Assembly (NCBI GenBank): GCA_963792655.1
Contig: CAWBWU010000001.1
Location: 124,001 to 188,000 of the forward strand
Direction: 5' to 3'
DNA: 64,000 nt
DNA from: DOZZ01 sp963792655
Lineage (GTDB): Bacteria; Acidobacteriota; Terriglobia; Bryobacterales; Bryobacteraceae
Shown in pieces: positions 35,714 to 43,708 of the stretch; position 1 is the first letter of the stretch; each line of letters begins with the position of its first letter. The translations under genes were made by a program, and so were the position numbers. The notes beneath the pieces were generated by a model. That model was not told the origin of the DNA and searched no databases. It saw nothing but the letters and a program-made list of their open reading frames with translations.

Positions 35714-37730
35714 ACCAGAATCCAATCCGGACATCGTCAAAGTTGGGGCGGCGCGGGTTGCCGACATTGGTCAGATACACGCCGCGCAAGTAGTGAACGG
35801 AGAAAACGAGAGACGGTGGCGTGCCCTCGACGTGAAAGCGAACGCCAGGGCCCGTCTCGGCGAACGTTGCCCAATACTGGTGCTTCGCGTCAAGCGTGAG
35901 CCCCGCGTTCCACAGCACCTGCGTCTGCACTCTGCGCGTTGCCGGTGTGAAGCCGGCGCGAAGCTGCGCGTAGTTGATCAGGTCGTGATCGAAGCGGCTG
36001 ACGAACACGCTGTCGGCGTTGCTCTCGAAAAAGGCCCCGCTCTCTTTGCTGTAGATACTCCGCCCGAGATTCCGCGACCAGGAGACGCCGCCGCGATAGT
36101 CAGGCAAAGCGTGGTGATTCAAATAGCTGATCGAAGAGCCTGCTTCACCCCAGGCCATCGCACTGTGCCACATCTTAGAAGCCAGGCCCACGCCCACAAT
36201 CACTGAGCTCTCCGAAAGATATTGAGGTGTGACGCCGCCAGGCAGCGTCTGGCGTGTATCGCCGACGAAGCGCATCGAGACGTAAGGACGGAAGGGAAGT
36301 TTCCCGATACGGAAGTCCGTCTTGACCTGGCCGTAGGTGAATATGTCTTTCCAGCGCGAGGAGTAGAAGGGAAAGATCCAGGTGGTGGTACGCGCCGGCG
36401 CCTGCTCCGGTCTTAAGTTTCGATAGGCGCGGTCCGCGCTCTCCGCTACTTCCGGGTCGTCTGCACTGCGCGCCCGTGCAAACCACTGGAAGGCCTCGCC
36501 ATCGCGGTGCAGTTGGTTCAAGACGCTGCCCATCTGGTACATCAACTTCGAGTCGTCCGGGTCCGCTTCACGCGCAGCGCGCAGGTATTTCAGGGCGTCA
36601 GCAAAGTATCCGGCTCCGATGCTGCGTTCGGCCATGATGCGCGCGTTGGTGCTGGTCACCGGATCTTGTTTGCGTTCCGCAGGCGTAACCGTCATGTGCA
36701 GTGCCGCGCGGGCGCGATTAGCCAGCGCCACATCGTTGCCATCAAGCACGCGCTGCAAGAGCGGCATCGCCTGGTCTTTTTCGCCGCGTGCAAGATATGC
36801 GAAGCCCAACTGCGCGGACGCCAGCAGGTCATCCGGATGAAGCTGCGTCACCTTGCGAAACTCTTCTTCGGCTTCTTCTTTGGAGGCCTCGCCCTTTTCC
36901 GCCATACGCGTCAGCAAATACGCAAGCTCGCGGTGCAGGGCGTTGTTTTTGGGATCGAGCGCCAGTGCGCGCCGGAACTCGTATACGTAGGGGTAGCGCG
37001 CAGGCAGCAAGCGGTGCGCAATCTCTGCCGCACGTGGTTCACCGCCGCGAGAAGCCGCCAGCCACGCCGCCTGTGCTTCTTCGATCTGGTTGCGCTCGCG
37101 GTAAGCGCGGCCTAAGTCAATCAGTACGGACTTCCGCTCCGGAAGTAACTTCCACGCGGCTAAGTAGTGCGCTGCGGCCACTTCTAACTCATCGCGCTGC
37201 TCAGCAAGCTGCGCTAATTCGTAGTGGGCGCTGAAGGAGGGACTAGTTTGAATTGCCTGAGTCCAGCGGGCGATGCCGGAGGCGAGGGGATCGTCTACAT
37301 TGTGGAACGCCTGTTCCGCAGTGGCGCGCAAAGCAGGGTCGCCGCTCTGGCGGATACGGTCGAATATCCGGCGTGCTTCCGCTTTGAAAGGGATCGCACG
37401 CGACTCTTCGCGTTCCGGGGCTTCGTAGCAGAGGAACGCATACTCAAGCGCGGTGCGTTCGTCAGCCGGATTCAGCCGCACGGCTTCGCCGAACTGGTCG
37501 CGCGCCGCTTCGGATTCTCCGGCCTTGAGCAGCGTATAGGCGAAGTCTTTCCGAATATCCACCCGCGCCGGCGAAAGCGCCACACCCGCTTGAAAGAAGG
37601 AAATCGCGCGATCGTAGTCCTTCGCGCGCAACGCATCGTAAGCCTTGCTCAGCGGTTCATAAGCCGGATCGGGAGTTTGCGCCACCGCGCCGGGCAGGAG
37701 CGCGCAGACGAGCAGTATAGCCCTGAACAT
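35697..37730 (-). CDS. TPR-repeat protein with C-terminal outer-membrane beta-barrel
   Basis: A 677-aa exported protein. A signal peptide ('MFRAILLVCALLPGAVA') is followed by about ten TPR-like helical repeats to roughly residue 455 ('AKDYDRAISFFQAGVALSP', 'YEFRRALALDPKNNALHREL'). The last 220 residues are aromatic-rich alternating strands ('FRPYVSMRFVGDTRQ', 'GGVSWSRNLGRSIY', 'FDDVRIGFWYAFTH') ending in an aromatic before His, like NfrA, PgaA or BcsC barrels. Such TPR-barrel proteins export polysaccharides or act in phage adsorption. The coupling to a secreted TIM-barrel hydrolase downstream recalls PgaA/PgaB, but no synthase is nearby. The overall role is inference. Confidence 0.8.
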   Translation of the reverse strand: MFRAILLVCALLPGAVAQTPDPAYEPLSKAYDALRAKDYDRAISFFQAGVALSPARVDIRKDFAYTLLKAGESEAARDQFGEAVRLNPADERTALEYAFLCYEAPEREESRAIPFKAEARRIFDRIRQSGDPALRATAEQAFHNVDDPLASGIARWTQAIQTSPSFSAHYELAQLAEQRDELEVAAAHYLAAWKLLPERKSVLIDLGRAYRERNQIEEAQAAWLAASRGGEPRAAEIAHRLLPARYPYVYEFRRALALDPKNNALHRELAYLLTRMAEKGEASKEEAEEEFRKVTQLHPDDLLASAQLGFAYLARGEKDQAMPLLQRVLDGNDVALANRARAALHMTVTPAERKQDPVTSTNARIMAERSIGAGYFADALKYLRAAREADPDDSKLMYQMGSVLNQLHRDGEAFQWFARARSADDPEVAESADRAYRNLRPEQAPARTTTWIFPFYSSRWKDIFTYGQVKTDFRIGKLPFRPYVSMRFVGDTRQTLPGGVTPQYLSESSVIVGVGLASKMWHSAMAWGEAGSSISYLNHHALPDYRGGVSWSRNLGRSIYSKESGAFFESNADSVFVSRFDHDLINYAQLRAGFTPATRRVQTQVLWNAGLTLDAKHQYWATFAETGPGVRFHVEGTPPSLVFSVHYLRGVYLTNVGNPRRPNFDDVRIGFWYAFTH

Positions 37731-37809
37731 TTCACAGGCTTAGTGATGCCGCGGGTGGGATGTTCTCAAAGCCTTTTGAAGCGCGGTAGCGGCACGCCGC
37801 GCTGGCCGC

Positions 37810-38436
37810 CTACGGCGTATCGAAATCGCGGTTCAATCCAAGCGCCCTGGCAGCTTCGTCGATCTCGGCTTGTGATTTGAAAAAGCGCCGCTCGGGGTTG
37901 CTGCCGGGGAAGAAACGGATGACGATTTCGCCCTCCGGAACCTCACCCGTCTTCCCGCTATCGAACGGATACCCAAGCGACTGCAGCAACGCCAGCGAGC
38001 CTTCCGCCCCGCTGTCATTCCCCGAGTCGCCTACAATCGCAAAGACACTCTTGCCGGACTTGCGGCTGTGCACTGCGGCGAAGTCTCCCAGTGCCACGCG
38101 GTGTTGTTCTGCAAGCGCGCCACGCACCACGTAATTGATACGCGACGCGTCCAGATACCGCCGGGGATCGAGCGGATTCGCGTTGCGGCGATCGTAGAAC
38201 GCGGTGCACGAGATGTAGTAGCCAGGGTACGGGTCGTTCTCCCCTTGCAGCTTGGGTGTTACGCCATCGTCTTCTGTCAAATAACCGACGACGCGGCCTG
38301 TCGTCACCGTTCCTTCGTGTCCGTTGAACTCATCGTCGAGCGTTGGCTTGTCCGGAGGCCCATAGGCATTCGGCGCGCCGTCGACGTCGATCACCATGCC
38401 GGTGACGACCTCAAAAGATGGGTAGCGTTCGTCCAC
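37810..38436 (-). CDS. GH75-like (fungal-type chitosanase fold) protein
   Basis: A 208-aa protein whose segments 'MVIDVDGAPNAYGP', 'DPYPGYYISCTAFYD', 'DPRRYLDASRINYVV', 'LGDFAAVHSRKSGKSVFAIV' and 'GDSGNDSGAEGSLALLQSLG' follow the order seen in GH75 chitosanases, including the 'GD.G....EGS' element that holds an acidic active-site residue. It has no signal peptide from the GTG start at 38436, unlike secreted chitosanases, so it may act inside the cell or be a non-catalytic relative. It begins 3 bp after the stop of the alcohol dehydrogenase gene and is surely co-transcribed with it. Confidence 0.65.
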   Translation of the reverse strand: MDERYPSFEVVTGMVIDVDGAPNAYGPPDKPTLDDEFNGHEGTVTTGRVVGYLTEDDGVTPKLQGENDPYPGYYISCTAFYDRRNANPLDPRRYLDASRINYVVRGALAEQHRVALGDFAAVHSRKSGKSVFAIVGDSGNDSGAEGSLALLQSLGYPFDSGKTGEVPEGEIVIRFFPGSNPERRFFKSQAEIDEAARALGLNRDFDTP

Positions 38437-38439
38437 TCG

Positions 38440-39456
38440 TCAGTCCATCTTCAGAACAACACGAAAGCGTGCCTGCCCGCTCATCATGCGGTCATAAGCG
38501 GCTTGCGCCTGTTCGAACGGGAAGATTTCGTTCATCGGAGTAATCTTCTCGAGCTGGCTGAACTTCAAGGTGTCTTCTGAATCCGTCGCCACACCGGAGT
38601 ACCAGCCTTTCAGCGAAGAGCGCTTCATCAGCATGTCGAGTGTGTTGACGGGGAATGGGGGAACCGCGCCGATGACCATCATGGTTCCGTTCGGACCCAG
38701 GCCGCCCACCACCGCCTGCATGGCGTCAGCACTGGTTGCAGTAGCGAGAATCACCTTCGCACCGCCGAGCTTTTGTAGTGCCTGAGCCGGATCGCCCGCC
38801 GCGCTATCGATGTAGTCGTGAGCACCGAGTGAGCGCGTGAGCGCCTCTTTGTCGCGCCCGCGATTCACCGCGACCGTGTAGAAGCCCTGCCGCGCAGCAT
38901 ACTGAACCGCCAGGTGCCCCAAACCGCCGACACCGAGAATGACAACCAGATCGCCCGGACGCGCGCCACTGTTGCGCAGCGCGTTGAACGTGGTCACGCC
39001 CGCGCACAAGAGAGGCGCGGATTCCACTTCATCCAGATCCTCGGGCACATGCGCCACGGCCGACACATCGGCAACGATATGGGTCGCATAGCCGCCATCG
39101 GTAGTGACACCCGTAGCGGCGTTGATATTCGAACAGGCAAACGCATCGCCGCGTCTGCAATTTGCGCAATATCCGCAAGAGCCGCCGAACCAGCCGACAC
39201 CCGCCCGCGCACCGATCTGCCAACCCTGCACATCGGATCCGATGGCTTCCACGGCGCCAATCACTTCATGACCAGGGACCCGCGGATACGCGATGCCCGG
39301 CCATTGTCCTTCCACCGTGAGCGAGTCGCTGTGGCAAACGCCGCACGCATGCACGCGCAAAAGGATCTGCCTGGGGCCAGGCGCCGGAATGTCCCGTTCC
39401 ACCCGCTGCAATTTCGCCCCAGCGTGGGGCACGGTCATCGCGATCATCTTCGGCAT
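38440..39456 (-). CDS. Zinc-dependent alcohol dehydrogenase (AdhA/AdhP-like)
   Basis: A 338-aa medium-chain dehydrogenase. The catalytic zinc site is 'HACGVCHSD' and 'PGHEVIG'; the structural zinc cysteines are in 'GSCGYCANCRRGDAFAC'. The cofactor fold is 'VVILGVGGLGHLAVQYAA'. Family members oxidise primary alcohols or reduce aldehydes with NAD(P). The sequence 'AVNRGRDKEALTRSLGAHDYI' after the Rossmann glycines gives no clear NADP signature. It is the first gene of an operon with the GH75-like gene and diverges from vanZ. Confidence 0.93.
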   Translation of the reverse strand: MPKMIAMTVPHAGAKLQRVERDIPAPGPRQILLRVHACGVCHSDSLTVEGQWPGIAYPRVPGHEVIGAVEAIGSDVQGWQIGARAGVGWFGGSCGYCANCRRGDAFACSNINAATGVTTDGGYATHIVADVSAVAHVPEDLDEVESAPLLCAGVTTFNALRNSGARPGDLVVILGVGGLGHLAVQYAARQGFYTVAVNRGRDKEALTRSLGAHDYIDSAAGDPAQALQKLGGAKVILATATSADAMQAVVGGLGPNGTMMVIGAVPPFPVNTLDMLMKRSSLKGWYSGVATDSEDTLKFSQLEKITPMNEIFPFEQAQAAYDRMMSGQARFRVVLKMD

Positions 39457-39539
39457 TGGTGTTCCTCTTTTACCGAAGATGCTAACGCGAGGCGCGGAGA
39501 TTCTGTAGATCGATCGGGTTTGGTGCGAAACAGAGCGGC

Positions 39540-40085
39540 GTGACGAGCGATATCCTAACGGAAGTTCAGGACATGATTGTGAGAATGGCCAGTGGGATGA
39601 AGACGGAACGGGCCCGCTGGTTGGTCGCCTGTGTACTCATCGCATATAGCGCGGTTCTGATTCGATTCATCGTATTTAAGGCCATCCCGGATATCCGCAT
39701 AGGGCACATGATGTTCCGGTTTGCGGGCACTCACACCGGCCCAGCTAACTTCGTCCCGTTCAAAACCATTGTTCCGCTACTCAGTTGGCGGGGGAATCAC
39801 TTGATAGCGATGGTCAACTTGTTCGGGAACATCATCCCGTTCATGCCGATCGGGCTGTTCACTCCAATTGTCTTTCCCTTGATGTCATGGCAGAAGGCGC
39901 TTGGGCTTGGAGTTCTCACCGGCCTGACCATGGAGCTGATGGAGGTTGCGTTCCGCGTCGGCATATTCGACGTTGACGACCTGATGCTCAACGCGCTCGG
40001 TGTCCTGGCCGGATACGGCGTGTTTGCAATGTTCAAGCGTTCGAACCGTATGGAGTGGTGCGCCCGAGAGGATTCGAACCTCTGA
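39540..40085 (+). CDS. VanZ-like membrane protein
   Basis: A protein of up to 181 aa with four membrane helices ('WLVACVLIAYSAVLIRFIVF', 'MVNLFGNIIPFMPIGLF', 'ALGLGVLTGLTMELMEVAF', 'MLNALGVLAGYGVFAM'). The pattern 'NLFGNIIPFMPIGLF' and 'GIFDVDDLMLNALGVLAGY' is diagnostic of VanZ, a family linked to teicoplanin resistance but mostly of unknown role. Start choices are GTG 39540, ATG 39573 or ATG 39597. The last ten residues are encoded by the antisense strand of tRNA-Arg, and the stop TGA lies within that tRNA gene. Confidence 0.85.
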   Translation: MTSDILTEVQDMIVRMASGMKTERARWLVACVLIAYSAVLIRFIVFKAIPDIRIGHMMFRFAGTHTGPANFVPFKTIVPLLSWRGNHLIAMVNLFGNIIPFMPIGLFTPIVFPLMSWQKALGLGVLTGLTMELMEVAFRVGIFDVDDLMLNALGVLAGYGVFAMFKRSNRMEWCAREDSNL

Positions 40086-40132
40086 CCTTTTGCTCCGGAG
40101 GCAAACGCTCTATCCAGCTGAGCTACGGGCGC
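40056..40132 (-). tRNA. tRNA-Arg (CCG anticodon)
   Basis: A 77-nt cloverleaf with encoded CCA, read on the minus strand: acceptor GCGCCCG pairs with CGGGCGC, D arm AGCTCAGCTGGATAGAGC, anticodon loop CTCCGGA (CCG), T arm GAGGTTCGAATCCTC. It overlaps the 3' end of the vanZ reading frame by 30 bp. Confidence 0.97.
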
Positions 40133-40191
40133 GAGACCTCATTGTAGCGCGGCCAAGCATGTTATCCTGCACATGACCCGCATTGAGAGCC

Positions 40192-40287
<96 letters not shown>

Positions 40288-40418
40288 CACGCGTGGTTAT
40301 GTAAGCCCAACCCGCACCTATACTCTTTACTGCGTTGGCCCGCTCCATTGCTGTCGCGGCTCGGTAAAACGGTCCGGGGGCATGGGTTACAAAATTTGAT
40401 TCAGCAGCATTGTGGCTA

Positions 40419-40859
40419 TTAACTCGCCACGATCGTCATCCCTTCATGCGTTACTTCGAGCGTCTCTAAGGCCACATCGCCCGCTTCTGCTTCCAGGTGC
40501 GGTCCGGTCCAACGCACTGGCCACGCGTTTGTGAAATTGAAGCGCATCAGGACTGCGGCATCATTGACCAGGGCAACTGACATGTTCCTGCGGCTGACTT
40601 GGCCCGACAACGTCTCTTGCATCCACTGCCACAGGCTTAAGTCGCTGGTTAGACCGCGGGTCAGGACAATGTTGCCGACACGCACTAGCCCCGGCATCTT
40701 GTGAGCCGGTGCGCTCTTATCCGTTCCCGAACGGTATTCCACCACACTCGCGTCAGCCTCGATGCCGGTAACGGAGAGGAATTCTGTTGCTGCAATTCCG
40801 TCGATTTCTACTCGGAAATGGGAAGCGCTGAAAGGGTGCACACGATCGCCAGGCGGCAT
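40419..40859 (-). CDS. Phage tail tube-like protein (T4 gp19 family), solitary
   Basis: A 146-aa protein with the gp19/Hcp-like tube fold pattern: 'SASHFRVEIDGIAATEFLSV', 'GIEADASVVEYRSG', 'KMPGLVRVGNIVLTRGL', 'LWQWMQETLSGQVSRRN' and 'FTNAWPVRWTGPHLEAE' (first strands, helix and last strands of the sandwich). This wording is typical of the tube subunits of contractile tails and extracellular contractile injection systems. No sheath, baseplate, spike or AAA gene is nearby. It stands alone beside two tRNA genes, so it may be a remnant, or a tube protein serving a system elsewhere. Confidence 0.85.
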   Translation of the reverse strand: MPPGDRVHPFSASHFRVEIDGIAATEFLSVTGIEADASVVEYRSGTDKSAPAHKMPGLVRVGNIVLTRGLTSDLSLWQWMQETLSGQVSRRNMSVALVNDAAVLMRFNFTNAWPVRWTGPHLEAEAGDVALETLEVTHEGMTIVAS

Positions 40860-40911
40860 GTGAGACAGTCTAATTCAATTCAGCCGTACTTGATCTCGAT
40901 ATAATCAACGG

Positions 40912-43689
40912 GTGAAATCGGTGCCAAAGAACTCTTTTTTCGCATTTTTGAAAATGGAGTTTCGCGCTGATCTTCACACCCTTAGCCTTCCTCTCCGAGC
41001 GTTCGTTCTTCTATCTTCCGCCGCTTGTCTTCTCAGTGCCGACGCTGTTCCCGCCAGCGACGCGTTCCTCAAAAAGAACTGCATCGGCTGCCACGGCTCT
41101 TCTGCGCCCGCCGCACGCCTGGACCTCAGTAAGCTGACCTGGAAGCCGGCCGATCCGGACAATTTCGCGACCTGGGTGAAAGTTCACGACCGCGTTTCCG
41201 CAGGCGAAATGCCACCTGCGCCTATGCCCCGGCCGGCGCCCGACGCCGTTTCGCAGTTTGTGAAAGGTGTGGCCGATAGCCTGACTGGCTACGAGCAATC
41301 CATCGCCGCACATCGGGGCCGTGCCGGACTTCGCCGCCTCAACGCGTATGAGTACGAGAACGCTGTGCGCGACCTGCTCGCCGTGCCTTGGGTGCAGATT
41401 AAAACGAAGCTTCCGCAAGACGGCGAGGCCTGGCGTTTCAACAAAATCGGCGGCGCCCTGGATATCTCGTACGTGCAGCTCTCGCGCTATATGAGTTCCG
41501 CGGATTACGCGCTGCGCGAAGCCATGGCCGCCCAACTGGTGCGGCCCGCAACCAAAACGGTTCGCATCTACGCACGCGAGGAGCCCACGCTCCGCAGTTT
41601 CAAGCCGCGCGAAGGCAACACCCGCACAGACCGGCTCAACTTTCCCGTTCTCGATTCGCACGCACAACCGGAGGTTCGTGCCGGGCGCTCCCCTATCTCG
41701 GATCCGGAAGCGAAGGACCGCGAAGCCGTGGGCCGCGTTTCGAGCATCTTCTCTGACGCCGGCGGCTTTAGCTGGAGCAGTTTTCGCGCGCCGACGCCTG
41801 GTGTTTACAAAGTAAGAGTCAAAGGCTATTCGATTTGGGTCAGCGGCGGTGGCGTCGATCACTGGAACTTCCAGGGGTTCGGCGCGGAGAAGACATCGTT
41901 TCTGTACCAACCCACTTATCACCGGCCCAATCCGGATGAAGTCTGGCAAGGGCGCCGCAACGAGCCGATCGGGCTCTATGCGCAGAGCTCCGGCCAGTCC
42001 CGCCCGCTGGGTGCGTTCGACTTCACGCCTGAGCCGACGGTCCATGAGACGGAAGTTCTGCTGAGCGCCAATGAAGTGATCCAGACTGACGCGATGCGGC
42101 TCTTCCGAACGCGCGTGAGCGGCACTGAACAGGAGTACGTCAACCCTCTGGCACAGCCTGATGGTATGCCGGGTGTTGCGTTCCAGTGGCTCGAAGTGGA
42201 AGGCCCGCTATACCGCGAGTCGGCGGCTCCCGGTTACCGGCAGTTGTTTGGCGATTTACCGTTGCGAACGCTCGACAAAAACGAAACCGGCGGCGTTACG
42301 TTGCAGATACCTGCACCTCCACTTCCTCCGCCAGCGGCCGGAGCAGGACGGGGGCGCTTCGGGCCACGCACACAGAATGTCGCTGTCGAAGTCACAACCG
42401 ACCACCCAAAGGAAGATGCCGAGCGTCTGGTGCGAGCGTTTCTCGCCCGGGCGTACCGGCGGCCGGTCAAAGAGGAAGAGACCAAACGGTTCCTGGCACT
42501 CTTCAACCAGCAGTACGAATTGGGCCATGGCTTCACCGGTTCGCTGTTGTCTACCTACACCGCGATCCTTGCGTCGCCTGGTTTTATCTATGTTCAGGAA
42601 GCGCCCGGCGCGCTGGACGACTACGCTTTGGCAACGCGTCTCTCGCTGTTTCTGTGGAATTCGCCGCCTGACGCGGAACTGCGTAGTCTCGCAGCGGCGG
42701 GCAGGCTTCACAATCCCGCAGTCCTGAAAGCGCAGACCGACCGGCTGCTGGATGATCCGAAGTCGCACCGCTTCATCGAAGCCTTCACGGACTACTGGCT
42801 CGACCTCCGCAAGATTGACGATTCTTCGCCGTCGACTACGCTTTACAACGACTACGAACTGGACGATCCCCTGAAGCTTGCGGCAGTAGAGGAAACCCGG
42901 CTCTTCGTGCAGGAACTATTCGCCCGGAACCTTCCGGCGCGCACCGTAGTCGATTCCAATTTCACATTCCTGAACGAGCGGCTGGCCAAACATTACGGCG
43001 TGCCTGGGGTAACCGGAGCAGCGATGCGCAAGGTCACTCTACCGAAGGACTCCGTTCGCGGCGGACTCATGACCCAGGCGAGCATTCTGAAAGTCACGGC
43101 CAACGGCACCACCACCTCGCCGGTTTTGCGCGGGGTCTGGGTGATGGAGCGCATCCTGGGCTTCCACACGGCGCCACCCGCAGGAGTGCCGGCTATTGAG
43201 CCCGACATTCGGGGTGCGGTCACGATCCGTCAGCAACTCGACAAGCACCGTGCCGATCCAACGTGCGCGTCGTGCCACCGCAAGATCGATCCCCCCGGGT
43301 TTGCGCTGGAGAGCTTCGATGTGATGGGTGGATGGCGCGAGCGGTATCGCGCTTTTGCCGAGAACGCCAAACCGGAAACCGGCATTGGCCTTTCGGGGCA
43401 GCCGTTCACGTTCCACTATGCGCTTCCGGTTGACGCCGCCGGCAAGCTTGTCAGCGGACTGGAGTTCAAAGACATTCGCGAATTCAAGAAGCTTCTGCTC
43501 GAGCACGAAGAGCAGACAGTTGCGCGAAACATGGTCGGCCAGCTTGCTACGTACGCAACCGGAGCGCCGATCGGCTTCACGGATCGCAAACAGGTCGACG
43601 CAATCCTGGAGAAGACGCGAAGCTCCGATTACGGGGTGCGCAGCATTGTGCATGGAATAGTTGAGAGCGATCTCTTCAGGAACAAGTGA
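40912..43689 (+). CDS. DUF1592 domain-containing secreted cytochrome-c-like protein
   Basis: A 925-aa exported protein of the planctomycete/acidobacterial DUF1587-DUF1592-DUF1588-DUF1585 set. After a signal segment ('FVLLSSAACLLSADA') comes a haem-binding CxxCH ('NCIGCHGSSA', about residue 58), DUF1587 ('LRRLNAYEYENAVRDLL'), a PA14-like or carbohydrate-binding middle part, DUF1592 ('FLARAYRRPV', 'ASPGFIYVQE', 'LATRLSLFLWNSPPDAEL'), DUF1588 and DUF1585 ('LNERLAKHYG', 'RGVWVMERILG'), and a second CxxCH ('CASCHRKIDPPGFALESFD'). The enzyme function is unknown; the pair is thought to act in periplasmic redox or polymer degradation. The GTG start 40912 is tentative. It is coupled to the DUF1552 gene. 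Confidence 0.93.
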   Translation: MKSVPKNSFFAFLKMEFRADLHTLSLPLRAFVLLSSAACLLSADAVPASDAFLKKNCIGCHGSSAPAARLDLSKLTWKPADPDNFATWVKVHDRVSAGEMPPAPMPRPAPDAVSQFVKGVADSLTGYEQSIAAHRGRAGLRRLNAYEYENAVRDLLAVPWVQIKTKLPQDGEAWRFNKIGGALDISYVQLSRYMSSADYALREAMAAQLVRPATKTVRIYAREEPTLRSFKPREGNTRTDRLNFPVLDSHAQPEVRAGRSPISDPEAKDREAVGRVSSIFSDAGGFSWSSFRAPTPGVYKVRVKGYSIWVSGGGVDHWNFQGFGAEKTSFLYQPTYHRPNPDEVWQGRRNEPIGLYAQSSGQSRPLGAFDFTPEPTVHETEVLLSANEVIQTDAMRLFRTRVSGTEQEYVNPLAQPDGMPGVAFQWLEVEGPLYRESAAPGYRQLFGDLPLRTLDKNETGGVTLQIPAPPLPPPAAGAGRGRFGPRTQNVAVEVTTDHPKEDAERLVRAFLARAYRRPVKEEETKRFLALFNQQYELGHGFTGSLLSTYTAILASPGFIYVQEAPGALDDYALATRLSLFLWNSPPDAELRSLAAAGRLHNPAVLKAQTDRLLDDPKSHRFIEAFTDYWLDLRKIDDSSPSTTLYNDYELDDPLKLAAVEETRLFVQELFARNLPARTVVDSNFTFLNERLAKHYGVPGVTGAAMRKVTLPKDSVRGGLMTQASILKVTANGTTTSPVLRGVWVMERILGFHTAPPAGVPAIEPDIRGAVTIRQQLDKHRADPTCASCHRKIDPPGFALESFDVMGGWRERYRAFAENAKPETGIGLSGQPFTFHYALPVDAAGKLVSGLEFKDIREFKKLLLEHEEQTVARNMVGQLATYATGAPIGFTDRKQVDAILEKTRSSDYGVRSIVHGIVESDLFRNK

Positions 43690-43708
43690 AACAGCAAAGA
43701 GGAAACGC

